The notes below the pieces were generated by a model that was not told the origin of the DNA, did not search any database, and worked only from the letters and a program-made list of their open reading frames with translations. 64,000 nt of DNA, taken from NCBI RefSeq assembly GCF_050947335.1, contig NW_027473352.1, positions 124,001 to 188,000 on the forward strand, read 5' to 3'. This document shows positions 24,842-35,649 of this stretch, piece after piece. The DNA is from Megachile rotundata. Taxonomy: Eukaryota > Arthropoda > Insecta > Hymenoptera > Megachilidae. Within the stretch, counting starts at the first letter, position 1. Every line of letters starts with the position of its first letter. A program made the position numbers and the translations under genes.

Positions 24842-25401
24842 GTGTGATTGTGATTGTGTGATTGTGATTTTGTGATTGTGATTGTGTGATTGTGATTGTG
24901 TGATTGTGATTGTGTGATTGTGATTGTGTGATTGTGATTGTGTGATTGTGATTGTGTGATTGTGATTGTGTGATTGTGATTGTGTGATTGTGATTGTGTG
25001 ATTGTGATTGTGTGATTGTGATTGTGTGATTGTGATTGTGTGATTGTGATTGTGTGATTGTGATTGTGTGATTGTGATTGTGTGATTGTGATTGTGTGAT
25101 TGTGATTGTGTGATTGTGATTGTGTGATTGTGATTGTGTGATTGTGATTGTGTGATTGTGATTGTGTGATTGTGATTGTGTGATTGTGATTGTGTGATTG
25201 TGATTGTGTGATTGTGATTGTGTGATTGTGATTGTGTGATTGTGATTGTGTGATTGTGATTGTGTGATTGTGATTGTGTGATTGTGATTGTGTGATTGTG
25301 ATTGTGTGATTGTGATTGTGTGATTGTGATTGTGTGATTGTGATTGTGTGATTGTGATTGTGTGATTGTGATTGTGTGATGGTGATTGTGTGATGGTGAT
25401 T
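24842..25401. repeat. Plain array, 38 units, plus two G8 units
   Basis: Homogeneous apart from one GATTTTG near 24866. It ends with two GATGG units (25374-25401). Confidence 0.92.
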
Positions 25402-25527
25402 GTGTGATCGTGATTGTGTGATCGTGATTGTGTGATCGTGATTGTGTGATCGTGATTGTGTGATCGTGATTGTGTGATCGTGATTGTGTGATCGTGATTG
25501 TGTGATCGTGATTGTGTGATCGTGATT
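25402..25527. repeat. C8-variant array, 9 units
   Basis: Nine uninterrupted GTGTGATCGTGATT units; sister of the 12-unit and 10-unit arrays at 19.7 and 35.5 kb. Confidence 0.94.
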
Positions 25528-27497
25528 GTGTGACTGTGTTATTGTGATTGTGTGATTGTGATTGTGTGATTGTGATTGTGTGATTGTGATTGTGTGATTG
25601 TGATTGTGTGATTGTGATTGTGTGATTGTGATTGTGCGATTGTGATTGTGTGATTGTGATTGTGCGATTGTGATTGTGTGATCGTGACTGTGTGATCGTG
25701 ATTGTCTGATCGTGATTGTGGGATTGCGACTGTGTGATTGTGTGATCGTGATTGAGATTGTGTGATCGTGATTGTGTGATCGTGATTGTGTGATCGTGAC
25801 TGTGTGATCGTGATTGTGTGATGGTGTTTCTGTGGTCGTGATTGTGTGATCGTGATTGTGTGACCGTGATTGTGTGATCGTGATTGTGTGATCGTGATAG
25901 TGTGACCGTGATTGTGTGATCGTGATTGTGTGATCGTGATTGTGTGATTGTGATTGTGATTGTGTGACTGTGTGATTCTGATTGTGATTGTGTGACTGTG
26001 TGATTGTAATTTTGTGATTGTGATTGTGTGATTGTGATTGTGTGGTCGTGATTGTGTGATCGTGATTGTGTGATCGTGTTTGTGTGATCGTGATTGTGAT
26101 TGTGACAGCGTGGTTGTGATTGTGTGACTGTGATTGAGTGATTGTAATTGCGTGATTGTGCCATCGTGATTGTGCGATCGCGATTGTGTGATTGTGATTG
26201 TGTGGTCGTGATTTTGTGATCGTGATTGCGTAATCGTGATTGTGTGATTGTGTTATTGTGATTGTGTTATTGTGATTGTGTGATCGTGATTGTGTGATGG
26301 TGATTGTGTGATGGTGATTGTGTGATCGTGATTGTGTGATCGTGATTGTGTGATCGTGATTGTGTGATCGTGTTTGTGTGATCGTGATTGTGATTGTGAC
26401 TGCGTGGTTGGGATTGTGTGACTGTGATTGTGTGATCGCGATTGTGTGATCGTGATTGTGTGATCGTGATAGTGTGACCGTGATTGTGTGATCGTGATTG
26501 TGTGATCGTGATTGTGTGATAGTGATTGTGATTGTGTGACTGTGTGATTGTGATTGTGATTGTGATTGTGTGACTGTGTGATTGTAATTGTGTGATTGTG
26601 ATTGTGTGATTGTGATTGTGATTGTGTGGTCGTGATTGTGTGATCGTGATTGTGTGATTGTGATTGTGTGATTGTGATTGTGTGATTGTGATTGTGTTAT
26701 CGTGATTTTGTGATAGTGACTGCGTGATTGTGATTGTGTGACTGTGTTATTGTGATTGTGTTATTGTGATTGTGTTATTGTGATTGTGTGAACGTGATTG
26801 TGTGATGGTGATTGTGTGATGGTGATTGTGTGATTGTGATTGTGTGATCGTGACTGTGTGATCGTGATTGTGTGATCCTGATTGTGTGATCGTGATTGTG
26901 TGACAGTGTTATTGTGATTGGATGATTCTGATTGTGTGATTGTGACTGTGTGATCGTGACTGTGTGATCGTGATTGTGCGATCGTGATTGTGGGATTGTG
27001 ACTGTGTGATTGTGTGATCGTGACTGCGTGATCGTGATTGTGTGATCGTGATTGTGGGATTGTGACTGTGTGATTGTGTGACCGTGATTGATATTGTGTG
27101 ATTGTGATTGTGTGATCGCGATTGTGTGACTGTGATTGTGTGGTCGTGATTTTGTGATCGTGATTGCGTGATCGTGATTGCGTGATCGTGATTGCGTGAT
27201 CGTGATTGTGTGATCGTGATTGTGTGATCGTGATTGTGCGACTGTGTTATTGTGATTGTGTGATTCTGATTGTGTGATTGTGATTGTGTGATCGTGATTG
27301 TGTGATCGTGATTGTGTGATCGTGATTGTGTGACTGTGTTATTGTGATTGTGTGATTCTGATTGTGTGATTGTGATTCTGTGATCGTGACTGTGTGGTCG
27401 TGATTGTGGGATTGTGACTGTGTGATTGTGTGATCGTGACTGTGTGATCGTGATTGTGGGATTGTGACTGTGTGATTGTGTGATCGTGATTGAGATT
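25528..27497. repeat. Variant-rich module following the C8 array, copy b
   Basis: Same word order as 19,916-21,885, with GTTGGGATTG at 26407 and GAACG at 26790. Near 26145, GATTGTAATTGCG replaces GATTGTGATTGCG of copy a. No gene is visible. Confidence 0.87.
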
Positions 27498-27685
27498 GTG
27501 TGATTGTGATTGTGATTGTGTGATTGTGATTGTGTGATTGAGATTGTGTGATTGTGATTGTGTGATTGTGATTGTGTGATTGTGATTGTGTGATTGTGAT
27601 TGTGTGATTGTGATTGTGTGATTGTGATTGTGTGATTGTGATTGTGTGATTGTGATTGTGTGATTGTGATTGTGTGATTGTGATT
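27498..27685. repeat. Plain array, 13 units plus one extra 6-mer
   Basis: The 188 bp equal 13 units plus 6 bp; the extra GTGATT is near 27505. The A10 unit of the sister array at 21.9 kb is also present. Confidence 0.92.
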
Positions 27686-28649
27686 CTGTGATCGTGATTG
27701 TGTGATCGTGATTGTGAATGTGTGATTGTGATTGTGATTGTGTGAATGTGTGATTGTGATTGTGTGATCGTGATTGTGTGATAGTGATTGTGTGATCGTG
27801 ATTGTGTGATTGTGTTATTGTGATTATGTGATTCTGATTGTGTGATTGTGATTGTGTGATCGTGATTGTGTGATCGTGATTGTGTGATCGTGATTGTGGG
27901 ATTGTGACTGTGTGATTGTGTGATCGTGATTGAGATTGTGTGATTGTGATTGTGTGATTGTGATTGTGTGATTGTGATTGTGTGATTGTGATTGTGCGAC
28001 TGTGTGATTGTGATTTTGTGATTGTGATTGTGTGATTGTATTTGTGTGGTCGTGATTGTGTGATCTTGATTGTGCGATCGTGATTGTGTGATCGTGATTG
28101 TGTGGTCGTGACTGTGTGATCGTGATTGTGCGATCGTGATTGTGGGATTGTGACTGTGTGATTGTGTGATCGTGACTGCGTGATCGTGATTGTGTGATCG
28201 TGATTGTGGGATTGTGACTGTGTGATTGTGTGACCGTGATTGATATTGTGTGATTGTGATTGTGTGATCGCGATTGTGTGACTGTGATTGTGTGGTCGTG
28301 ATTTTGTGATCGTGATTGCGTGATCGTGATTGCGTGATCGTGATTGCGTGATCGTGATTGTGTGATCGTGATTGTGTGATCGTGATTGTGCGACTGTGTT
28401 ATTGTGATTGTGTGATTCTGATTGTGTGATTGTGATTGTGTGATCGTGATTGTGTGATCGTGATTGTGTGATCGTGATTGTGTGACTGTGTTATTGTGAT
28501 TGTGTGATTCTGATTGTGTGATTGTGATTCTGTGATCGTGACTGTGTGGTCGTGATTGTGGGATTGTGACTGTGTGATTGTGTGATCGTGACTGTGTGAT
28601 CGTGATTGTGGGATTGTGACTGTGTGATTGTGTGATCGTGATTGAGATT
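27686..28649. repeat. Variant-rich module with a junction near 28.1 kb
   Basis: GAATG (27716), GTATTTG (28037) and GATCTTG words match copy a until about 28,100. There GTGGTCGTGACTG joins to the GTGCGATCGTGATTGTGGG phrase, which restarts sequence seen at 26,976. This is a clear internal duplication junction. Confidence 0.87.
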
Positions 28650-28887
28650 GTGTGATTGTGATTGTGTGATTGTGATTGTGTGATTGTGATTGTGTGATTG
28701 TGATTGTGTGATTGTGATTGTGTGATTGTGATTGTGTGATTGTGATTGTGTGATTGTGATTGTGTGATTGTGATTGTGTGATTGTGATTGTGTGATTGTG
28801 ATTGTGTGATTGTGATTGTGTGATTGTGATTGTGTGATTGTGATTGTGTGATTGTGATTGTGTGATTGTGATTGTGTGATTGTGATT
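28650..28887. repeat. Plain 14-mer array, 17 units
   Basis: Uninterrupted array ending at GATTCTG. It is the counterpart of the 27.5 kb array but lacks its A10 unit and extra 6-mer. Confidence 0.92.
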
Positions 28888-31621
28888 CTGTGATCGTGAT
28901 TGTGTGATCGTGATTGTGAATGTGTGATTGTGATTGTGATTGTGTGAATGTGTGATTGTGATTGTGTGATCGTGATTGTGTGATAGTGATTGTGTGATCG
29001 TGATTGTGTGATTGTGTTATTGTGATTGTGTGATTCTGATTGTGTGATTGTGATTGTGTGATCGTGATTGTGTGATCGTGATTGTGTGATCGTGATTGTG
29101 GGATTGTGACTGTGTGATTGTGTGATCGTGATTGAGATTGTGTGATTGTGATTGTGTGATTGTGATTGTGTGATTGTGATTGTGTGATTGTGATTGTGCG
29201 ACTGTGTGATTGTGATTTTGTGATTGTGATTGTGTGATTGTGGTTGTGTGGTCGTGATTGTGTGATCTTGATTGTGCGATCGTGATTGTGTGATCGTGAT
29301 TGTGTGGTCGTGATTGTGTGATCGTGATTGTGTGATCGTGTTTGTGTGATCGTGATTGTGATTGTGACTGCGTGATTGTGATTGTCTGACTGTGATTGTG
29401 TGATCGTGATTGTGTGATCGTGATTGTGTGACCGTGATTGTGTGATCGTGATTGAGTGATCGAGATTGTGTGATTGTAATTGTGTGATTGTGATTGTGTG
29501 ATTGTGATTGTGTGATTGTGATTGTGTGATCGTGATTGTGTGACCGTGATTGTGTGATCGTGATTGAGTGATCGTGATTGTGTGATTGTAATTGTGTGAT
29601 TGTGATTGAGTGATTGTGATTGTGTGATTGTGCGATCGTCATTGTGCGATCGCGATTGTGTGTTTGTGATTGTGTGGTCGTGATTTTGTGATCGTGATTG
29701 CGAGATCGTGATTGTGTGATTGTGTTATTGTGATTGCGTTATTGTGATTGTGTGATCGTGATTGTGTGATGGTGATTGTGTGATGGTGATTGTGTGATGG
29801 TGATTGTGTGATTGTGATTGTGTGATCGTGACTGTGTGATCGTGATTGTGTCATCGTGATTGTGTGATCGTGATTGTGATTGTGCGACTGTGTGATTGTG
29901 ATTTTGTGATTGTGATTGTGTGGTTGTGATTGTGTGGTCGTGATTGTGTGACTGTGATTGTGTGATCGTGATTGTGTGATCGTGATTGTGTGACCGTGAT
30001 TGTGTGATCGTGATTGAGTGATCGCGAATGTGTGATTGTAATTGTGTGATTGTGATTGCGTGATTGTGATTGTGTGATTGTGCGATCGTGATTGTGCGAT
30101 CGCGATTGTGCGTTTGTGATTGTGTGGTCGCGATTTTGTGATCGTGATTGCGTGATCGTGATTGTGTGATTGTGTTATTGTGATTGTGTTATTGTGATTG
30201 TGTGATCGTGATTATGTGATGGTGATTGTGTGATTGTGATTGTGTGATCGTGACTGTGTGATCGTGATTGTATCATCGTGATTGTGTGATCGTGATTGTG
30301 TGACAGTGTTATTGTGATTGTGTGATTCTGATTGTGTGATTGTGACTGTGTGATCGTGACTGTGTGATCGTGATTGTGTGATCGTGATTGTAGGATTGTG
30401 ACTGTGTGATTGTGTGATCGTGACTGTGTGATCGTGATTGTGTGATCGTGATTGTGGGATTGTGACTGTGTGATTGTGTGACCGTGATTGAGATTGTGTG
30501 ATTGTGATTGTGTGACCGCGATTGTGTGACTGTGATTGTGTGGTCGTGATTTTGTGATCGTGATTGCGTGATCGTGATTGTGTGACCGTGATTGTGTGAT
30601 CGTGATTGTGCGACTGTGTTATTGTGATTGTGTGATTCTGATTGTGTGATTGTGATTGTGTGATCGTGATTGTGTGATAGTGACTGTGTGGTCGTAATTG
30701 TGTGATGGTGTTTCTGTGGTCGTGATTGTGTGATCGTGATTTTGTGGTCGTGATTGTGTGATCGTGATTGTGTGATCGTGTTTGTGTGATCGTGATTGTG
30801 ATTGTGACTGCGTGGTTGTGATTGTGTGACTGTGATTGTGTGATCGCGATTGTGTGATCGTGATTGTGTGATCGTGATAGTGTGACCGTGATTGTGTGAT
30901 CGTGATTGTGTGATCGTGATTGTGTGATAGTGATTGTGATTGTGTGACTGTGTGATTGTGATTGTGATTGTGTGACTGTGTGATTGTAATTTTGTGATTG
31001 TGATTGTGTGATTGTGATTGTGTGATTGTGATTGTGATTGTGTGGTCGTGATTGTGTGATCGTGACTGTGTGATTGTGATTGTGATTGAGCGACTGTGTG
31101 ATTGTGATTTTGTGATTGTGATTGTGTGATTGTGATTGTGTGGTCGTGATTGTGTGATCTTGATTGTGTGATCGTGATTGTGTGATCGTGATTGTGTGGT
31201 CGTGATTGTGTGATCGTGATTGTGTGATCGTGTTTGTGTGATCGTGATTGTGATTGTGACTGCGTGATTGTGATTGTCTGACTGTGATTGTGTGATCGTG
31301 ATTGTGTGATCGTGATTGAGTGATCGCGATCGTGTGATTGTAATTGTGTGATTGTGATTGAGTGATTGTGATTGTGTGATTGTGCGATCGTGATTGTGCG
31401 ATCGCGATTGTGCGTTTGTGATTGTGTGGTCGTGATTTTGTGATCGTGATTGCGTGATCGTGATTGTGTGATTGTGTTATTGTGATTGTGTTATTGTGAT
31501 TGTGTGATCGTGATTATGTGATGGTGATTGTGTGATTGTGATTGTGTGATCGTGACTGTGTGATCGTGATTGTATCATCGTGATTGTGTGATCGTGATTG
31601 TGTGACAGTGTTATTGTGATT
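28888..31621. repeat. Long variant-rich module
   Basis: GAATG pair (28918), GTGGTTG, GATCTTG, GTCTGACTG and GAGTGATCGAG; then GCGATCGC islands near 29647, 30099 and 31399, GTTTCTG, GATAGTGTGACCG, GATTGAGCGACTG, GTATCATCG and GACAG. A GATCGTCATTG near 29636 gives an ATG on the minus strand. From about 30,540 it is the first copy of a 1,946-bp tandem unit. No gene is visible. Confidence 0.86.
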
Positions 31622-32377
31622 GTGTGATTGTGATTGTGTGATTGTGATTGTGTGATTGTGATTGTGTGATTGTGATTGTGTGATTGTGATTGTGTGATTG
31701 TGATTGTGTGATTGTGATTGTGTGATTGTGATTGTGTGATTGTGATTGTGTGATTGTGATTGTGTGATTGTGATTGTGTGATTGTGATTGTGTGATTGTG
31801 ATTGTGTGATTGGGATTGTGTGATTGGGATTGTGTGATTGTGATTGTGTGATTGGGATTGTGTGATTGGGATTGTGTGATTGTGATTGTGTGATTGTGAT
31901 TGTGTGATTGTGATTGTGTGATTGTGATTGTGTGATTGTGATTGTGTGATTGTGATTGTGTGATTGTGATTGTGTGATTGTGATTGTGTGATTGTGATTG
32001 TGTGATTGTGATTGTGTGATTGTGATTGTGTGATTGTGATTGTGTGATTGTGATTGTGTGATTGTGATTGTGTGATTGTGATTGTGTGATTGTGATTGTG
32101 TGATTGCGATTGTGTGATTGCGATTGTGTGATTGCGATTGTGTGATTGTGATTGTGTGATTGTGATTGTGTGATTGTGATTGTGTGATTGTGATTGTGTG
32201 ATTGTGATTGTGTGATTGTGATTGTGTGATTGTGATTGTGTGATTGTGATTGTGTGATTGTGATTGTGTGATTGTGATTGTGTGATTGTGATTGTGTGAT
32301 TGTGATTGTGTGATTGTGATTGTGTGATTGTGATTGTGTGATTGTGATTGTGTGATTGTGATTGTGTGATTGTGATT
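31622..32377. repeat. Composite array, 54 units with G10 and C10 clusters
   Basis: Plain units carrying GGG at 31812, 31826, 31854 and 31868, and three C10 units (GCGATT) near 32103-32140. It ends at GATTGAGTGATCG. Confidence 0.93.
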
Positions 32378-33567
32378 GAGTGATCGTGATTGTGTGATTG
32401 TAATTGTGTGATTGTGATTGAGTGATTGTGATTGTGTGATTGTGCGATCGTGATTGTGCGATCGCGATTGTGTGATTGTGATTGTGTGGTCGTGATTTTG
32501 TGATCGTGATTGCGTGATCGTGATTGTGTGACCGTGATTGTGTGATCGTGATTGTGCGACTGTGTTATTGTGATTGTGTGATTCTGATTGTGTGATTGTG
32601 ATTGTGTGATCGTGATTGTGTGATAGTGACTGTGTGGTCGTAATTGTGTGATGGTGTTTCTGTGGTCGTGATTGTGTGATCGTGATTTTGTGGTCGTGAT
32701 TGTGTGATCGTGATTGTGTGATCGTGTTTGTGTGATCGTGATTGTGATTGTGACTGCGTGGTTGTGATTGTGTGACTGTGATTGTGTGATCGCGATTGTG
32801 TGATCGTGATTGTGTGATCGTGATAGTGTGACCGTGATTGTGTGATCGTGATTGTGTGATCGTGATTGTGTGATAGTGATTGTGATTGTGTGACTGTGTG
32901 ATTGTGATTGTGATTGTGTGACTGTGTGATTGTAATTTTGTGATTGTGATTGTGTGATTGTGATTGTGTGATTGTGATTGTGATTGTGTGGTCGTGATTG
33001 TGTGATCGTGACTGTGTGATTGTGATTGTGATTGAGCGACTGTGTGATTGTGATTTTGTGAGTGTGATTGTGTGATTGTGATTGTGTGGTCGTGATTGTG
33101 TGATCTTGATTGTGTGATCGTGATTGTGTGATCGTGATTGTGTGGTCGTGATTGTGTGATCGTGATTGTGTGATCGTGTTTGTGTGATCGTGATTGTGAT
33201 TGTGACTGCGTGATTGTGATTGTCTGACTGTGATTGTGTGATCGTGATTGTGTGATCGTGATTGAGTGATCGCGATCGTGTGATTGTAATTGTGTGATTG
33301 TGATTGAGTGATTGTGATTGTGTGATTGTGCGATCGTGATTGTGCGATCGCGATTGTGCGTTTGTGATTGTGTGGTCGTGATTTTGTGATCGTGATTGCG
33401 TGATCGTGATTGTGTGATTGTGTTATTGTGATTGTGTTATTGTGATTGTGTGATCGTGATTATGTGATGGTGATTGTGTGATTGTGATTGTGTGATCGTG
33501 ACTGTGTGATCGTGATTGTATCATCGTGATTGTGTGATCGTGATTGTGTGACAGTGTTATTGTGATT
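32378..33567. repeat. Variant-rich module, second copy of the 1,946-bp unit
   Basis: A short GAGTGATCG, GTAATTG, GCGATCGC lead joins near 32,485 to a repeat of the 30.54-31.62 kb module. The GATAG words at 30676 and 32622 are exactly 1,946 bp apart (139 units). GTGAGTGTG near 33060 is private to this copy. Confidence 0.88.
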
Positions 33568-34281
33568 GTGTGATTGTGATTGTGTGATTGTGATTGTGTG
33601 ATTGTGATTGTGTGATTGTGATTGTGTGATTGTGATTGTGTGATTGTGATTGTGTGATTGTGATTGTGTGATTGTGATTGTGTGATTGTGATTGTGTGAT
33701 TGTGATTGTGTGATTGTGATTGTGTGATTGTGATTGTGTGATTGTGATTGTGTGATTGGGATTGTGTGATTGGGATTGTGTGATTGTGATTGTGTGATTG
33801 TGATTGTGTGATTGGGATTGTGTGATTGGGATTGTGTGATTGGGATTGTGTGATTGTGATTGTGTGATTGTGATTGTGTGATTGTGATTGTGTGATTGTG
33901 ATTGTGTGATTGTGATTGTGTGATTGTGATTGTGTGATTGTGATTGTGTGATTGTGATTGTGTGATTGTGATTGTGTGATTGTGATTGTGTGATTGTGAT
34001 TGTGTGATTGTGATTGTGTGATTGTGATTGTGTGATTGTGATTGTGTGATTGCGATTGTGTGATTGCGATTGTGTGATTGCGATTGTGTGATTGTGATTG
34101 TGTGATTGTGATTGTGTGATTGTGATTGTGTGATTGTGATTGTGTGATTGTGATTGTGTGATTGTGATTGTGTGATTGTGATTGTGTGATTGTGATTGTG
34201 TGATTGTGATTGTGTGATTGTGATTGTGTGATTGTGATTGTGTGATTGTGATTGTGTGATTGTGATTGTGTGATTGTGATT
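33568..34281. repeat. Composite array, 51 units with G10 and C10 clusters
   Basis: Counterpart of the 31.6 kb array, three units shorter. GGG at 33758, 33772, 33814, 33828 and 33842, with two plain units between the groups, and three C10 units near 34050-34092. Confidence 0.93.
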
Positions 34282-35061
34282 GAGTGATCGTGATTGTGTG
34301 ATTGTAATTGTGTGATTGTGATTGAGTGATTGTGATTGTGTGATTGTGCGATCGTGATTGTGCGATCGCGATTGTGTGATTGTGATTGTGTGGTCGTGAT
34401 TTTGTGATCGTGATTGCGTGATCGTGATTGTGTGATTGTGTTATTGTGATTGTGTGATCGTGATTGTGTGATGGTGATTGTGTGACGTTGATGGTGTGAT
34501 TGTGATTGTGTGATCGTGACTGTGTGATCGTGATTGTGTCATCGTGGTTGTGTGATCATGATTGTGTGACTGTGTTATTGTGATTGTGTGATTCTGATTG
34601 TGTGATTGTGATTGTGTGATCGTGACTGTGTGATCGTGATTGTGTGATCGTGATTGTGGGTTTGTGACTGTGTGATTGTGTGATCGTGATTGAGATTGTG
34701 TGATTGTGATTGTGTGATCGTGATTGTGTGATCGTGATTGAGATTGTGTGATTGTGATTGTGTGATCGTGATTGTGTGATTGTGATTATGTGGTCGTGAT
34801 TTTGTGATCGTGATTGCGTGATCGTGATTGCGTGATCGTGAATGTGTGATCGTGATTGTGTGATCGTGATTGTGTGACTGTGTTATTGTGATTGTGTGAT
34901 TCTGATTGTGTGATCGTGACTGTGTGGTCGTGATTGTGGGATTGTGACTGTGTGATTGTGTGATCGTGACTGTGTGATTGTGATCGTGTGACTGTGATTG
35001 TGTGATTGTGACTGTGTGGCTGTGATTGTGTGATTGTGATTGTGATTGTGTGATTCTGATT
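34282..35061. repeat. Variant-rich module with GACGTTG, copy c, and a 48-bp duplication
   Basis: Word series as in copies a and b, with GACGTTG at 34484. A phrase starting TGAGATTGTGTGATTG near 34690 is repeated once, adding 48 bp not present in the other copies. It ends in GTGGCTG and GATTCTG. Confidence 0.88.
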
Positions 35062-35509
35062 GTGTGATTGTGATTGTGTGATTGTGATTGTGTGATTGTG
35101 ATTGTGTGATTGTGATTGTGTGATTGTGATTGTGTGATTGTGATTGTGTGATTGTGATTGTGTGATTGTGATTGTGTGATTGTGATTGTGTGATTGTGAT
35201 TGTGTGATTGTGATTGTGTGATTGTGATTGTGTGATTGTGATTGTGTGATTGTGATTGTGTGATTGTGATTGTGTGATTGTGATTGTGTGATTGTGATTG
35301 TGTGATTGTGATTGTGTGATTGTGATTGTGTGATTGTGATTGTGTGATTGTGATTGTGTGATTGTGATTGTGTGATTGTGATTGTGTGATTGTGATTGTG
35401 TGATTGTGATTGTGTGATTGTGATTGTGTGATTGTGATTGTGTGATTGTGATTGTGTGATTGTGATTGTGTGATTGTGATTGTGTGATGGTGATTGTGTG
35501 ATGGTGATT
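35062..35509. repeat. Plain array, 30 units, plus two G8 units
   Basis: Homogeneous units, then two GATGG units at 35482-35509. Confidence 0.93.
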
Positions 35510-35649
35510 GTGTGATCGTGATTGTGTGATCGTGATTGTGTGATCGTGATTGTGTGATCGTGATTGTGTGATCGTGATTGTGTGATCGTGATTGTGTGAT
35601 CGTGATTGTGTGATCGTGATTGTGTGATCGTGATTGTGTGATCGTGATT
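35510..35649. repeat. C8-variant array, 10 units
   Basis: Ten uninterrupted GTGTGATCGTGATT units, third member of the 12/9/10 family. Confidence 0.94.
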
